Made by a program: the position numbers and the translations under genes. A stretch of DNA of 12,996 nucleotides from an uncultured Bacteroidota bacterium (lineage in GTDB: Bacteria > Bacteroidota > Bacteroidia > 2-12-FULL-35-15), in contig CAIRRW010000128.1 in NCBI GenBank assembly GCA_903881065.1, positions 1-12,996 on the forward strand, read 5' to 3'. Under the pieces are notes generated by a model, which had not been told where the DNA came from, searched no databases, and was given only the letters and a program-made list of their open reading frames with translations. Position 1 is the first letter of the stretch. The number at the start of each line of letters is the position of its first letter. This document shows, piece after piece, positions 1 to 8,635 of this stretch.

Positions 1-149
1 CCACGATAGCAGGAAAATGGAAAGGAAATACTACCCTAAATAGCATTTATCTATACTATTAATCATCAAAAAAACGAAAACGCTACAGGAAATTGTAATA
101 TCTGAAAGAAGAAAGAAACAAATCACAGGCTTTTGAATTGTAAATTAAT

Positions 150-157
150 TACATTTG
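150..157 (+). promoter_or_regulatory. Bacteroidota-type -7 promoter box for the membrane protein
   Basis: TACATTTG matches the TAnnTTTG -7 consensus of the Bacteroidota housekeeping sigma factor. It lies 33 bases before the ATG at 191, so the leader would be about 25-30 nt. A TTTG at 132-135 is a possible -33 element, but the 14-base gap is shorter than usual. This is a consensus match only. Confidence 0.5.
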
Positions 158-190
158 TGAGGGACAGAAAACAGGCTTTCCAAATTCAGC

Positions 191-844
191 ATGAAAACAA
201 ACCGACTAAAATATTCGACATTCGTAACGGCAATGCTTGCAGTTATGATTTTATTGCAGCATTTGCGAACGATATTTCAGTTGGAGCAAATAAGTGTTTC
301 AGCCCCATTAAATATTGTGGTTTTGATTTTCACAATACTCTATTTCTGGCATTTACAAATCAACTTAAGCAGTTACTTTCTGATCGACAATATTAAGCCA
401 CAAACAATAATTATCTCAATTACCTATTCGATTGTTTATTTATTGGGACCACTCTTGCAGATTCTGAGAGATGGAAAACCTATTAAGGACATGCCTCAGC
501 AATACAAAACAATATCTATAATTTTGATGCTCCTGATTGCGACAGCATTAATTATTCAGATAATTCAATACATTCTACTGGCAAGAAAGTTGGTGCGTTA
601 TCAGTTCAATATTTTAGTAAGACGATTGGGCTATTCCTATTACATTTGGCTACTTTCGATAGCATTAACACTTACTTTTATACTTATAAAACCAATTAAA
701 CCATATGGTCATATCTTTATTCTCTTGGAAGTATTGCCATTATGGTTTACCTATAAAATTTACAGGGAAATAAATAGCGATAAAAAAGTAGGAGATCCAA
801 ATACGTCTATTCATCTTTCTGAAAGTAACAAACCTCCTTTGTAA
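191..844 (+). CDS. multi-pass inner-membrane protein of unknown function
   Basis: I do not recognise this 217-residue protein. The sequence shows about six hydrophobic segments, near residues 10-25, 38-55, 71-91, 107-130, 148-167 and 172-190. Short basic stretches separate some of them (RKLVR at 132-136, RR at 144-145). The C-terminal tail of about 27 residues is polar and probably cytoplasmic. I see no transporter, kinase, sensor or enzyme motif. It sits alone between its own promoter-like box (150-157) and a hairpin (842-911), so it is probably transcribed by itself. The ATG at 191 is preferred because it follows that box at a sensible distance and opens straight into the first hydrophobic segment. 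An overlapping frame starting at TTG 133 is a shadow. The hydrophobic pattern and uninterrupted frame make a real gene likely; the function is unknown. Confidence 0.75.
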   Translation: MKTNRLKYSTFVTAMLAVMILLQHLRTIFQLEQISVSAPLNIVVLIFTILYFWHLQINLSSYFLIDNIKPQTIIISITYSIVYLLGPLLQILRDGKPIKDMPQQYKTISIILMLLIATALIIQIIQYILLARKLVRYQFNILVRRLGYSYYIWLLSIALTLTFILIKPIKPYGHIFILLEVLPLWFTYKIYREINSDKKVGDPNTSIHLSESNKPPL

Positions 845-911
845 GCACTATTAATAATTGCAATTTTGCAGTTATTAATATGATAAACATCAGTAGAGTA
901 AGTAGTGCTTA
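842..911 (+). terminator. nested stem-loop downstream of the membrane protein gene
   Basis: The inner hairpin pairs TATTAATAATTGCA (849-862) with TGCAGTTATTAATA (867-880), 14 pairs with one G-U, around a 4-base loop. An outer arm TAAGCACTA (842-850) is complementary to TAGTGCTTA (903-911), sharing two bases with the inner stem. No clear U-tract follows, so it is not a classical intrinsic terminator. Its place, overlapping the stop codon of the membrane protein gene and ending just before the next promoter box, suggests a 3' end or insulating structure. Confidence 0.45.
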
Positions 912-915
912 TGTA

Positions 916-923
916 TATTTTTG
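916..923 (+). promoter_or_regulatory. Bacteroidota-type -7 promoter box for the large repeat protein
   Basis: TATTTTTG fits the TAnnTTTG consensus and lies 32 bases before the ATG at 956. I see no convincing -33 TTTG at the expected distance. The call rests on one box and its position. Confidence 0.45.
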
Positions 924-955
924 TACCTTAATAATATTCTCTAAAACTAATTAAG

Positions 956-3900
956 ATGAAGCATTCTATTTCACTTAAATCCCTAATTGCCGTGGTAATC
1001 ATTTTCTGCTCTGCAGGTTTACTAAAATCGCAATCGTTCACCGAAAAATTTAATGACATTACTGCTCTGGCAGGCAATGGCTGGTACATGCAGAACAACA
1101 GTACCGTGGCGGGAACGACTAACTGGTTTCAGGGCGATAGCACCTTGTTTGCAGCGTATAACGGGGCAAGCAATGCCTATATCGGCGCAAACAGAAACAA
1201 TGCCGCAGGTGCAAATGATATTAGCAACTGGTTGGTAACGCCAGAAATAACTATACGAAATGGCGATGTTATTTCTTTTTATACTAGAAAAGTATCGCAG
1301 GATACTCTCGCAGATAGATTACAATTATTAATGAGCAATAGTGGAGCAAGCACAAACGTAGGCGCAATGGGCAATGCATCAGATACTGGAGATTTCACAA
1401 CATTACTTATTGATATTAATCCTACATTAATAATAGGTGTTTATCCATTAGTTTGGACAAAATATACTGCAACAATAAGCGGCTTATCGGCTCCTGTTTC
1501 AGGACGTTTTGCATTGCGTTATTTTGTTACCAATGGAGGCCCTGCGGGCACCAACGCTGATAATATCGGCATTGATAATTTTGTTTATACTTCTGTTTGT
1601 CAGCCGATAGTTATTACTCCTACTTCACTTACAGATGCTAATGCAGGAGCATCCTATTCGAAAGTGTTTTCTAAAACAGGAGTATTTGGCACCTCCACTT
1701 TTTCTGTTGTCAGTGGTGCATTACCTCCGGGGTTAACACTTTCTACTACAGGTATTCTTTCGGGCAAACCTACATTGGCAGGCACTTATAATTTTACCAT
1801 TCAGGTAACCGATGCAAATGGATGCAAAGGAACTCAGACGGAAAGTATAAATGTTGTTTGTACTTCTGTTCCTTCCATATTGTCGGCTTCGGCAAATGCT
1901 GCTACTGTTTGTCTCGGACAGAGCAGTAATCTGAATGCTACCATTTCTCTTTCCGTTCAAAATGGATTTGCAGGATTCTATGCTCCGAATTTATGGTCAA
2001 TTAACATTGGACCCGACGGGTTTATTAATCCTGCAAATGCACCAACTTCTGTAAGTATCGTTTCCGGTGATAATGGAAACGATGGAGCAACTACTTTTAG
2101 CAGAGGGCTTCTATCGCCAACCACCAATGTTACCATTACTTTTAACTGGAGTTATTCCACGCCCGATGGTCCGTCAGTAAATTATCCAGAGTATGTGATA
2201 AATGGCATAGCAACTGTATTGCCTGGATTTAATACATCAGGAAGTAACATTCAAAGCGGAACGGCAATTGTAAATGTGCCGGCAGGGCAAACGTTTGCTT
2301 TGGCGATGTACACAACAGTTGCAGGCTCGGGTGCATTAACTGTTTTCTCTAACTTCACCGGCACCGACCCTTCAGGAACGATAAACTGGTACACTGTTCA
2401 AACGGGAGGCACAAGCATTGGTTCATCATTACCGGGAGCTAATTATCCGGTTATTCCTTCTGTTGTCGGCAACAATGATTATTATGCTGAAGCAGTAAAT
2501 ATATTCGGCTGTGCAAATTCTAACAGAAGTCTAGTATCTGTTGCTGTAAATCCATTGCCAACTGTTACTGCCTCAGCATCTGCTAATACATTATGTGCCG
2601 GAGACCAGTTAACACTTACAAGTACAGGCTCTGTTGCCACGACTTGGAATAACAATGTAACGGAAGGAGTAGCTTTTGTGCCTCCTGTTGGAACAACTTC
2701 ATATGTAGTTACCGGAATGGATGGGAATGGATGCATAAATAAAGACAGCGCTACAGTATTGGTTAATCCATTACCTGCAGTTACTGCTAATGTTACAGCA
2801 ACTAGTTTATGTGCCGGTGATTCGTTAACACTTAGTGGTGGCGGTGCTGCTACATATACTTGGGATAATAGTTATTTGAACGGAGTAGCATTTTTACCTG
2901 TTATTGGCCCTTCAACATATACAGTAACCGGCACCGATAATAATGGATGTGAAAATACTGCTGCCACATCGGTTACAGTTCATTCGTTGCCAGTTGTTAC
3001 AGCTACAGCTTCTCATGCTACAATATGTACTGCTGATTCTGTAATACTTTCCGGCAGCGGTGCTGCTACTTATATATGGGACAATGGTGTTACAAACAAT
3101 GTCGCTTTTATCCCTTCATCATCAGGCACTACTAACTATCATTTAATAGGAACTGACACGTATGGCTGCAAAGGAAATGATTCTACTTCGGTTATTGTAA
3201 ATACAAATCCATTGCCAACTGTTATTGCCACAGCGTCGGCTAGTACATTATGCGAAGGTAATCCATTAACTCTTACCAGCAGTGGAGCCATTACATTGGT
3301 TTGGAACAATAACGTTACTGACGGTGTTGCTTTTGTACCTGCAGTCGGCACCACAACTTATCAGGTTACTGGGACTGATGCTAATGGCTGTGTGAATACA
3401 GCTTCTACAATAGTAACTGTAAATCCATTACCTAATGTTACTGCTCATGCTTCTGCCAATACATTATGTGCCGGGAACCAGTTGACACTTACGAGTACAG
3501 GCGCAATTACCAGAGTATGGGATAATAATGTTACAGAAGGAGTAGCGTTTGTTCCGCCTATCGGAACTACAACTTATCAGGTTACCGGAACTAATAGTTT
3601 CGGCTGTTCGAATACTGCATCCACAACGGTAATCGTAAATCCATTGCCAACAGTTACTGCTAATGCTTCAGCAACTAGTTTATGTACCGGTGATTCGTTG
3701 ACACTTAATGGTGGCGGCGCTTCTACTTACGTCTGGAATAATTTTCAGACAAATGGAGTAATCTTTTTGCCAGCGGTTGGAGCTACTATCTATTCTGTAA
3801 TTGGCAGAGATAATAATGGATGTACCAATACTGCATCCGCATTGGTTACTGTTCATTCGTTACCCTTTATAACAGCATCTGCTTCTCATACTACAATATG

Positions 3901-6280
3901 TGCTACAGATTCAGTTAAACTTTTTGGCGGCGGTGCAGCTACTTATAGTTGGGACAATGGAATTAGTAACAACGTCAACTTTTCACCGGCTGTGGGACGT
4001 GTGACCTATCATGTTATAGGAACTGATATATATGGCTGTACAGGAAGTAATTCGACTTCCGTGACCGTAAATCCAATACCGGCAATGGCAGCAATAGCGT
4101 CATCTCATTCATTATGTACAGGCAATCAATTAACACTTACAAGTACCGGAGCCGTTACCAGAGTTTGGGATAATAATATAACAGAAGGCTTAGCATTTGT
4201 ACCTTCTATTGGAACTGTTACCTATCATGTTACCGGAACAAACAGTTTTGGTTGTGTGAATACAGCAACTACAACAGTTACCGTGAATCCATTGCCGACA
4301 GTTACCGCGAATCCAACAGCAACTAATTTATGTATAGGAGATTCGTTAACATTATACGGCGGCGGTGCTGCTACTTATGAATGGATTGGCAATCATGTAA
4401 ACGGAGTAACATTCGTACCTGCAGGAGGCTCTACAATTTATGGAGTAATAGGGACTGATAATCACGGATGTGTAAATACTGCACTAACATTGGTTACTGT
4501 TCACTCATTGCCTATTGTGACAGCCACATCCTCTCATTCTTCAATATGTGCTTCTGATTCTGTTAAACTTATTGGTGGCGGCGGTGCAACATATATCTGG
4601 GATAACGGCGTAACTAATGATATAGCATTTTCAGCATCTACAGGCACTGTTATGTACCATGTTATTGGAACAGATATAAATGGTTGCAAAGGCACAGACT
4701 CTACATCCATTACTGTAAATCCACAACCTTTAGTAGTTGCAAATGCTACCGCAACTAACTTCTGTCAGGGAAATCCATTAACACTTACTGGAAGCGGTGA
4801 TGCATTATCTTATGTCTGGGATAATAATGTGTCTGATGGAATTTCCTTTACTCCAATAGCAGGTACGGTTACTTATTCGGTGAGAGGCATCGGCACAAAT
4901 GGATGCACCAATACTGCAATAGCAACTGTTACAGTTAATCCATTAATTACTATTGATAATTATACAACAATATGCACAGGTGATTCAATAACTGTTGGAA
5001 GCCATACGTATCATGCCACTGGCGACTACACTGATTTATTTCAGTCTGCAATTACTAGTTGCGATAGTACCGTAAACACCCATTTAACAGTTCTTGCGCC
5101 AATTGTTTATTCTAATACATTAACTCTTTGTTCCGGTGATTCTTTAGTTGTGGGCACTCATACCTATTATACTTCGGGTATTTATACAGATTTTCTTGTT
5201 TCCAATACCGGCTGCGACAGTACGCTAACATCCAACTTAACAGTAAATTCGCCAATAGTTGCAAGTCAAACCATTTCAATATGTTCCGGAAGTTCAATAC
5301 AGGTAGGAACAAATGTGTATGATACCACAGGTGTTTATTCCGACCTGCTTCGTTCATTTAATGGCTGCGACAGTACCTTGACTACTAATTTAACAGTTGG
5401 ATTACGTGTTCATACTTATGATACACTAACTATCTGTTCAGGCGATTCGGCAACAGTAGGTACTTTTGTTTATCATAATTCCGGCACGTTTACTGATATA
5501 CTTGTCTCCTCAATCGGTTGCGACAGCACTGTTACTTTGCATCTAACAGTATCTCCACGTCCAGCTATTATTGCCAATTCTGTTGGTATCTGCAACGGGC
5601 AGACAGCAACAATAACTGCCACCGGAGCTGCTACATATATATGGAGTTCAGGCGTTACAGTATCAGGTAATGGTACTGCGGTTGCAAACCCAGCAACCAC
5701 AACTACCTATACTGTTACCGGAACCTCGGCAGGCTGTTCATCAACTGCTGCTGTTACTGTATCAGTAACAGCCACTCCAATAGTTACAATGGCACCATTC
5801 ACTCCTGCATCTATATGTGCACAGAATGATCCGTTTACATTACCTGCAGGAACACCAACCGGTGGTACTTATAGCGGATTAGCTGTTAATGGAAATACAT
5901 TTACTCCTTCCGTTAATCTGTTAGGAACCAACTTTGTTACTTATTTATATTCTATTAACGGATGTATGGCTGCTGCATCACAAAGTGTTGTGGTAAACAA
6001 CTGTGCTGACGTAAAAGAATTTTCAGTTACAAACAATATTATTATTTATCCAAACCCTACAGTTGGAGCCTTTACTATTTCTATAAGCAATGCTAGTTTC
6101 GATGAATTAGTAATTAATATTGTGGATGTTCAAGGTAGAGAAGTTTATAATTCAACTGATAAAGTAAGTTCCGTGGATTATATCAAACAATTGAATTTGG
6201 AAGGAATTGCAAAAGGCATTTACTTTATTAAACTAAGTACAGGTAAAGAAGTAAATGTTCAGAAACTTATAGTGCAGTAA
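956..6280 (+). CDS. giant T9SS-secreted modular repeat protein, probable adhesin
   Basis: This 1774-residue protein is probably exported by Sec and then carried across the outer membrane by the type IX secretion system. Residues 1-26 are a signal peptide (basic start, then a hydrophobic core). Residues about 28-212 resemble the choice-of-anchor-J/cleaved-adhesin jelly roll, ending in the typical IGIDNFVY. Residues about 216-302 are a putative Ig (He_PIG) domain with LPPGLTLSTTGILSG. Residues 303-531 are beta-rich and contain an Ig-like Cys start (VCLGQ). Eleven tandem 72-residue Ig/PKD-like repeats follow (532-1327), then four 51-residue repeats ending in CDST (1331-1535). Two more beta modules cover about 1536-1607 and 1608-1682. 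A T9SS type A sorting domain closes the protein, with IYPNP at 1697-1701 and a KGIYFIKL-type end. No catalytic motif is visible, so adhesion or surface binding is inferred from architecture. The gene is monocistronic and converges on the helicase gene 25 bases away. The ATG at 956 follows a promoter box and begins the signal peptide. Confidence 0.92.
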   Translation: MKHSISLKSLIAVVIIFCSAGLLKSQSFTEKFNDITALAGNGWYMQNNSTVAGTTNWFQGDSTLFAAYNGASNAYIGANRNNAAGANDISNWLVTPEITIRNGDVISFYTRKVSQDTLADRLQLLMSNSGASTNVGAMGNASDTGDFTTLLIDINPTLIIGVYPLVWTKYTATISGLSAPVSGRFALRYFVTNGGPAGTNADNIGIDNFVYTSVCQPIVITPTSLTDANAGASYSKVFSKTGVFGTSTFSVVSGALPPGLTLSTTGILSGKPTLAGTYNFTIQVTDANGCKGTQTESINVVCTSVPSILSASANAATVCLGQSSNLNATISLSVQNGFAGFYAPNLWSINIGPDGFINPANAPTSVSIVSGDNGNDGATTFSRGLLSPTTNVTITFNWSYSTPDGPSVNYPEYVINGIATVLPGFNTSGSNIQSGTAIVNVPAGQTFALAMYTTVAGSGALTVFSNFTGTDPSGTINWYTVQTGGTSIGSSLPGANYPVIPSVVGNNDYYAEAVNIFGCANSNRSLVSVAVNPLPTVTASASANTLCAGDQLTLTSTGSVATTWNNNVTEGVAFVPPVGTTSYVVTGMDGNGCINKDSATVLVNPLPAVTANVTATSLCAGDSLTLSGGGAATYTWDNSYLNGVAFLPVIGPSTYTVTGTDNNGCENTAATSVTVHSLPVVTATASHATICTADSVILSGSGAATYIWDNGVTNNVAFIPSSSGTTNYHLIGTDTYGCKGNDSTSVIVNTNPLPTVIATASASTLCEGNPLTLTSSGAITLVWNNNVTDGVAFVPAVGTTTYQVTGTDANGCVNTASTIVTVNPLPNVTAHASANTLCAGNQLTLTSTGAITRVWDNNVTEGVAFVPPIGTTTYQVTGTNSFGCSNTASTTVIVNPLPTVTANASATSLCTGDSLTLNGGGASTYVWNNFQTNGVIFLPAVGATIYSVIGRDNNGCTNTASALVTVHSLPFITASASHTTICATDSVKLFGGGAATYSWDNGISNNVNFSPAVGRVTYHVIGTDIYGCTGSNSTSVTVNPIPAMAAIASSHSLCTGNQLTLTSTGAVTRVWDNNITEGLAFVPSIGTVTYHVTGTNSFGCVNTATTTVTVNPLPTVTANPTATNLCIGDSLTLYGGGAATYEWIGNHVNGVTFVPAGGSTIYGVIGTDNHGCVNTALTLVTVHSLPIVTATSSHSSICASDSVKLIGGGGATYIWDNGVTNDIAFSASTGTVMYHVIGTDINGCKGTDSTSITVNPQPLVVANATATNFCQGNPLTLTGSGDALSYVWDNNVSDGISFTPIAGTVTYSVRGIGTNGCTNTAIATVTVNPLITIDNYTTICTGDSITVGSHTYHATGDYTDLFQSAITSCDSTVNTHLTVLAPIVYSNTLTLCSGDSLVVGTHTYYTSGIYTDFLVSNTGCDSTLTSNLTVNSPIVASQTISICSGSSIQVGTNVYDTTGVYSDLLRSFNGCDSTLTTNLTVGLRVHTYDTLTICSGDSATVGTFVYHNSGTFTDILVSSIGCDSTVTLHLTVSPRPAIIANSVGICNGQTATITATGAATYIWSSGVTVSGNGTAVANPATTTTYTVTGTSAGCSSTAAVTVSVTATPIVTMAPFTPASICAQNDPFTLPAGTPTGGTYSGLAVNGNTFTPSVNLLGTNFVTYLYSINGCMAAASQSVVVNNCADVKEFSVTNNIIIYPNPTVGAFTISISNASFDELVINIVDVQGREVYNSTDKVSSVDYIKQLNLEGIAKGIYFIKLSTGKEVNVQKLIVQ
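2549..4936 (+). repeat. eleven tandem 216-bp (72-residue) coding repeats with A-B-C higher order
   Basis: Units start at 2549, 2765, 2981, 3206, 3422, 3638, 3854, 4070, 4286, 4502 and 4718. Nine are exactly 216 bp; the third is 225 and the last 219. Each encodes NPLP or HSLP, then LC.GD.LTL, then TY.W(D/N)N, then GT..Y.V.GT, then GC.N/G. Two cysteines per unit could form a disulfide. Units fall into types: A (LTSTGA..R.W), B (SLC.GDSLTL.GGGA), C (HSLP, then IC..DSV.L). The order is A-B-C-A'-A-B-C-A-B-C-A'. This indicates growth by duplication of a block of about 648 bp as well as of single units. Confidence 0.9.
4946..5560 (+). repeat. four tandem ~153-bp (51-residue) 'CDST' coding repeats
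   Basis: Units begin at about 4946, 5102, 5255 and 5408. The first encodes 52 residues, the others 51. Each reads: hydrophobic strand, (L/I)C(T/S)G.S, a strand with VG....Y, then (S/T)G.Y.D....S, then GCDST or SCDST, then LTV. This module recurs in secreted Bacteroidota proteins, usually near the C-terminus before the sorting domain. Two conserved cysteines per unit are visible. The units are unrelated in length and motif to the 72-residue array just before them. Confidence 0.85.
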
Positions 6281-6305
6281 AAGAAATAATTTACCTAGAT
6301 AATCT

Positions 6306-8618
6306 TTATTTATCCTCGGGCTCGGTTGCAAGATAACCTGCAATCGCAAATTTAATTTCGTTGTAAGTATATTCATCACCTAATGCCTGCTTAATTTGTC
6401 CGAAGAACAAAGAGTTAATGCTTTTGGCTACAGTAATAATGTTATTCATCTTTTCTTCCGAAATAAAATCAGTTGCTTTCAGCTCTCCTTTAGTTACATA
6501 ATGTGCCAGATGTCCTTCCACAGTGCCAACCGCCATAGCCCTTTCCGATGCAATCTGTTCCGCGGATTTTCCTTGTTTGTATAATTTAAAAGTTTCCAGT
6601 TTAGTATCTATCTTCTCCTTCTTCTCACCTTCCGGTTTCCTTTTTCTTGACTTTTTTTCTTTCTTCATTGCTCCTTCTCCCAAATCTTTTGTAGCTTCCA
6701 CGTTGCCTGACATCAATTCTCGTATCTGTTCATCTCTGTGCAAATCAGTATAAATACGTTTCACTTCTTCACCCGTAAATTCTTTATTTTTAACAACCGA
6801 TTCAATCAATAAAGAAGATTTATTAATCAGTTTTAATTGTTCGAATATCTGTCCTTCCAATAAAAACAACTCTTCTACATACTTCTTTATTTTTTTCTCG
6901 GACTTTACCAAGCCTATCTGCTTAAATATTTTTGTAGAAAGACTTTTAAATACCGGCACAAAATACGCAGATGCAGCAGATACTCTTGTCAGCAGATGTT
7001 CCAAATATCCATCTTCTTTATTTGTGGTAATATTTATTATCTGGTTTCTAAATTTATCAGCAACAGGTTTTATTTCGAGCAACTGTTTTTCTATTTCTTT
7101 TGCCCAGTTATGATGCCGCTGTTTTACTGATCTTGTTTCGTCTTTCTTTACATAACTATCGGCATGTTCCTGTACCTCACGAATCAAAAGATTAAAATCA
7201 AAACTGCGAAGTATATAATTCTTTAAAAAAAGATGAGTTTCCTGTGTTAATAATTGATTCAAATTTTGTTCTTCTGTTTGTGCTTTCGAATAAATATTAA
7301 TTTTTTCGTCTTTGCTTATGCTGTTTGTTTTTACTTGCGAAGTAAGCACCAGACCATCCAAAGAGCGCAATCGCGACAGGGCAACATATACCTGCCCACT
7401 TGCAAATGCATCACCAATATCAATTATCGCTTTATCAAATGTAAGTCCCTGACTTTTATGCACCGTAATTGCCCAAGCTAATTTTATCGGGTATTGAGTA
7501 AAAGTTCCTGCTATATTTTCCTCAATCTCATTGTTCGCCTGATTTAATTTATACTTAATATTCTCCCATTTATACGGTTCTACAAGTATTCTTGTTTTGG
7601 TATCACCAAATTCAACTTCTATTTTATCATCCGCAAGCGAAGTAATTATTCCAATCCTGCCATTAAAAAAACGCTGTTGCCCTGTTGGATCATTTTTAAC
7701 AAACATTACCTGAGCACCTTTTTTCAGTTCAAGTGTTTTCTCAATAGGATAAGCATATTCACTGAATTCATTTTCCACTTTTGCTTCAAACACAAATGAT
7801 TTATCAGTTAACTTATTAAGAAATGTTTTGTTTAATTCATTCGCTTTATAATTATGAGTTGTAAGCGTGATATAGTTTTCAGAAGGGTTTGCTTTAAAAT
7901 CAGGTTTGTAATATTTATTGAGCAATTCATAATCTTCATTCGTCATTTCATTGTTCCGAAGATGATTCAACAAGTTAACAAATGTATTGTCCGCCTGCCT
8001 GTATATCTTGTCAAGTTCAATATATACAGGCTTGTGCTGCTGCAACACCTTTGAATCGAAAAAATAAACACTGTTATAATATTGTCTTAAAATATCCCAT
8101 TCATCATCTTTCACCACAGGAGGCAGCTGCAGCAAATCGCCGATAAACAACACCTGAACGCCGCCAAACGGAAGGCTGTTCCGCCTTACATGTTTTAAAA
8201 TTAAATCAATGGCATCAAGCATATCTGCTCGAAGCATACTCACTTCATCAATGATTAATAATTCCATTTCGCGAAGCAACGCTCTTTTCCTGTCGAACAT
8301 CTGCAAGCCTTTTATCAGCGAATTGGGATTGGATAATTTTGAACTTTCGTTGAAGGATGTGGTTGGTTGAATAACAGGAATAAAACTTCCGAAAGGCAAC
8401 TGAAACAACGAATGCAGCGTTACTCCTTTTGCATTAATTGCTGCAATACCGGTGGGTGCAGCCACTATACATTTCTTATACGTATGTTTTACTATATGAT
8501 GTAAAAGGGTTGTTTTGCCTGTACCTGCCTTACCTGTGAGGAAAATATTTTTATTTGTTCTGCTGATAAATCTTGAAACAAATTCGGCAGGTTCCAAATC
8601 ATTCGTAATGATTTCCAT
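6306..8618 (-). CDS. Pif1/RecD-like SF1B DNA helicase with C-terminal helix-turn-helix
   Basis: A 770-residue ATP-dependent DNA helicase, expected to be cytoplasmic and to move 5'-3' like other superfamily 1B enzymes. All core motifs are visible: Walker A GKAGTGKTT (29-37), motif Ia APTGIAA (54-60), Walker B LLIIDEVSML (120-129, Asp-Glu at 124-125), motif III GDLLQLPPV (160-168), motif IV IYRQ with Arg207, motif V HKSQGLTFD (387-395) and motif VI YVALSR with Arg416. The helicase core ends near residue 430. Bacterial Pif1 enzymes are often about 430 residues, so this has a long extension. The extension is a helical region (about 440-640), a Lys/Arg-rich linker (652-673), and a segment at about 674-720 (KLYKQGKSAEQIASER and onward) resembling the HTH_40 winged-helix found on RecQ-type helicases. 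It lies 17 bases downstream of the DUF1456 gene on the same strand, probably co-transcribed. The ATG at 8618 starts just before the helicase fold. No Shine-Dalgarno sequence is seen. No terminator is visible in the 25 bases before the convergent gene. Confidence 0.93.
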   Translation of the reverse strand: MEIITNDLEPAEFVSRFISRTNKNIFLTGKAGTGKTTLLHHIVKHTYKKCIVAAPTGIAAINAKGVTLHSLFQLPFGSFIPVIQPTTSFNESSKLSNPNSLIKGLQMFDRKRALLREMELLIIDEVSMLRADMLDAIDLILKHVRRNSLPFGGVQVLFIGDLLQLPPVVKDDEWDILRQYYNSVYFFDSKVLQQHKPVYIELDKIYRQADNTFVNLLNHLRNNEMTNEDYELLNKYYKPDFKANPSENYITLTTHNYKANELNKTFLNKLTDKSFVFEAKVENEFSEYAYPIEKTLELKKGAQVMFVKNDPTGQQRFFNGRIGIITSLADDKIEVEFGDTKTRILVEPYKWENIKYKLNQANNEIEENIAGTFTQYPIKLAWAITVHKSQGLTFDKAIIDIGDAFASGQVYVALSRLRSLDGLVLTSQVKTNSISKDEKINIYSKAQTEEQNLNQLLTQETHLFLKNYILRSFDFNLLIREVQEHADSYVKKDETRSVKQRHHNWAKEIEKQLLEIKPVADKFRNQIINITTNKEDGYLEHLLTRVSAASAYFVPVFKSLSTKIFKQIGLVKSEKKIKKYVEELFLLEGQIFEQLKLINKSSLLIESVVKNKEFTGEEVKRIYTDLHRDEQIRELMSGNVEATKDLGEGAMKKEKKSRKRKPEGEKKEKIDTKLETFKLYKQGKSAEQIASERAMAVGTVEGHLAHYVTKGELKATDFISEEKMNNIITVAKSINSLFFGQIKQALGDEYTYNEIKFAIAGYLATEPEDK

Positions 8619-8635
8619 TATAAAATATTAAACGA

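Noticed and set aside
3..62. Frame open from the left edge to a TAA at 60-62 (IAGKWKGN...YLYY), possibly the end of an upstream gene
   Set aside because: Only 19 codons are visible, with no recognisable motif. A chance open frame of this length is common at this base composition.
133..396. 87-codon plus-strand open frame overlapping the membrane protein
   Set aside because: It starts at TTG upstream of the promoter box, is mostly contained in the membrane protein gene, and shows no domain or export signal.
2482..2736. Minus-strand open frames inside the repeat protein gene (also near 3139, 5112 and 5473)
   Set aside because: Antisense shadows of the Ser/Thr/Val-rich repeats; no start context and no family resemblance.
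2549..5560. Tandem repeats considered as a CRISPR array or satellite DNA
   Set aside because: Units are 153-216 bp, in frame throughout, and differ mostly at silent or conservative positions. They are protein repeats, with no constant repeat and variable spacer pattern.
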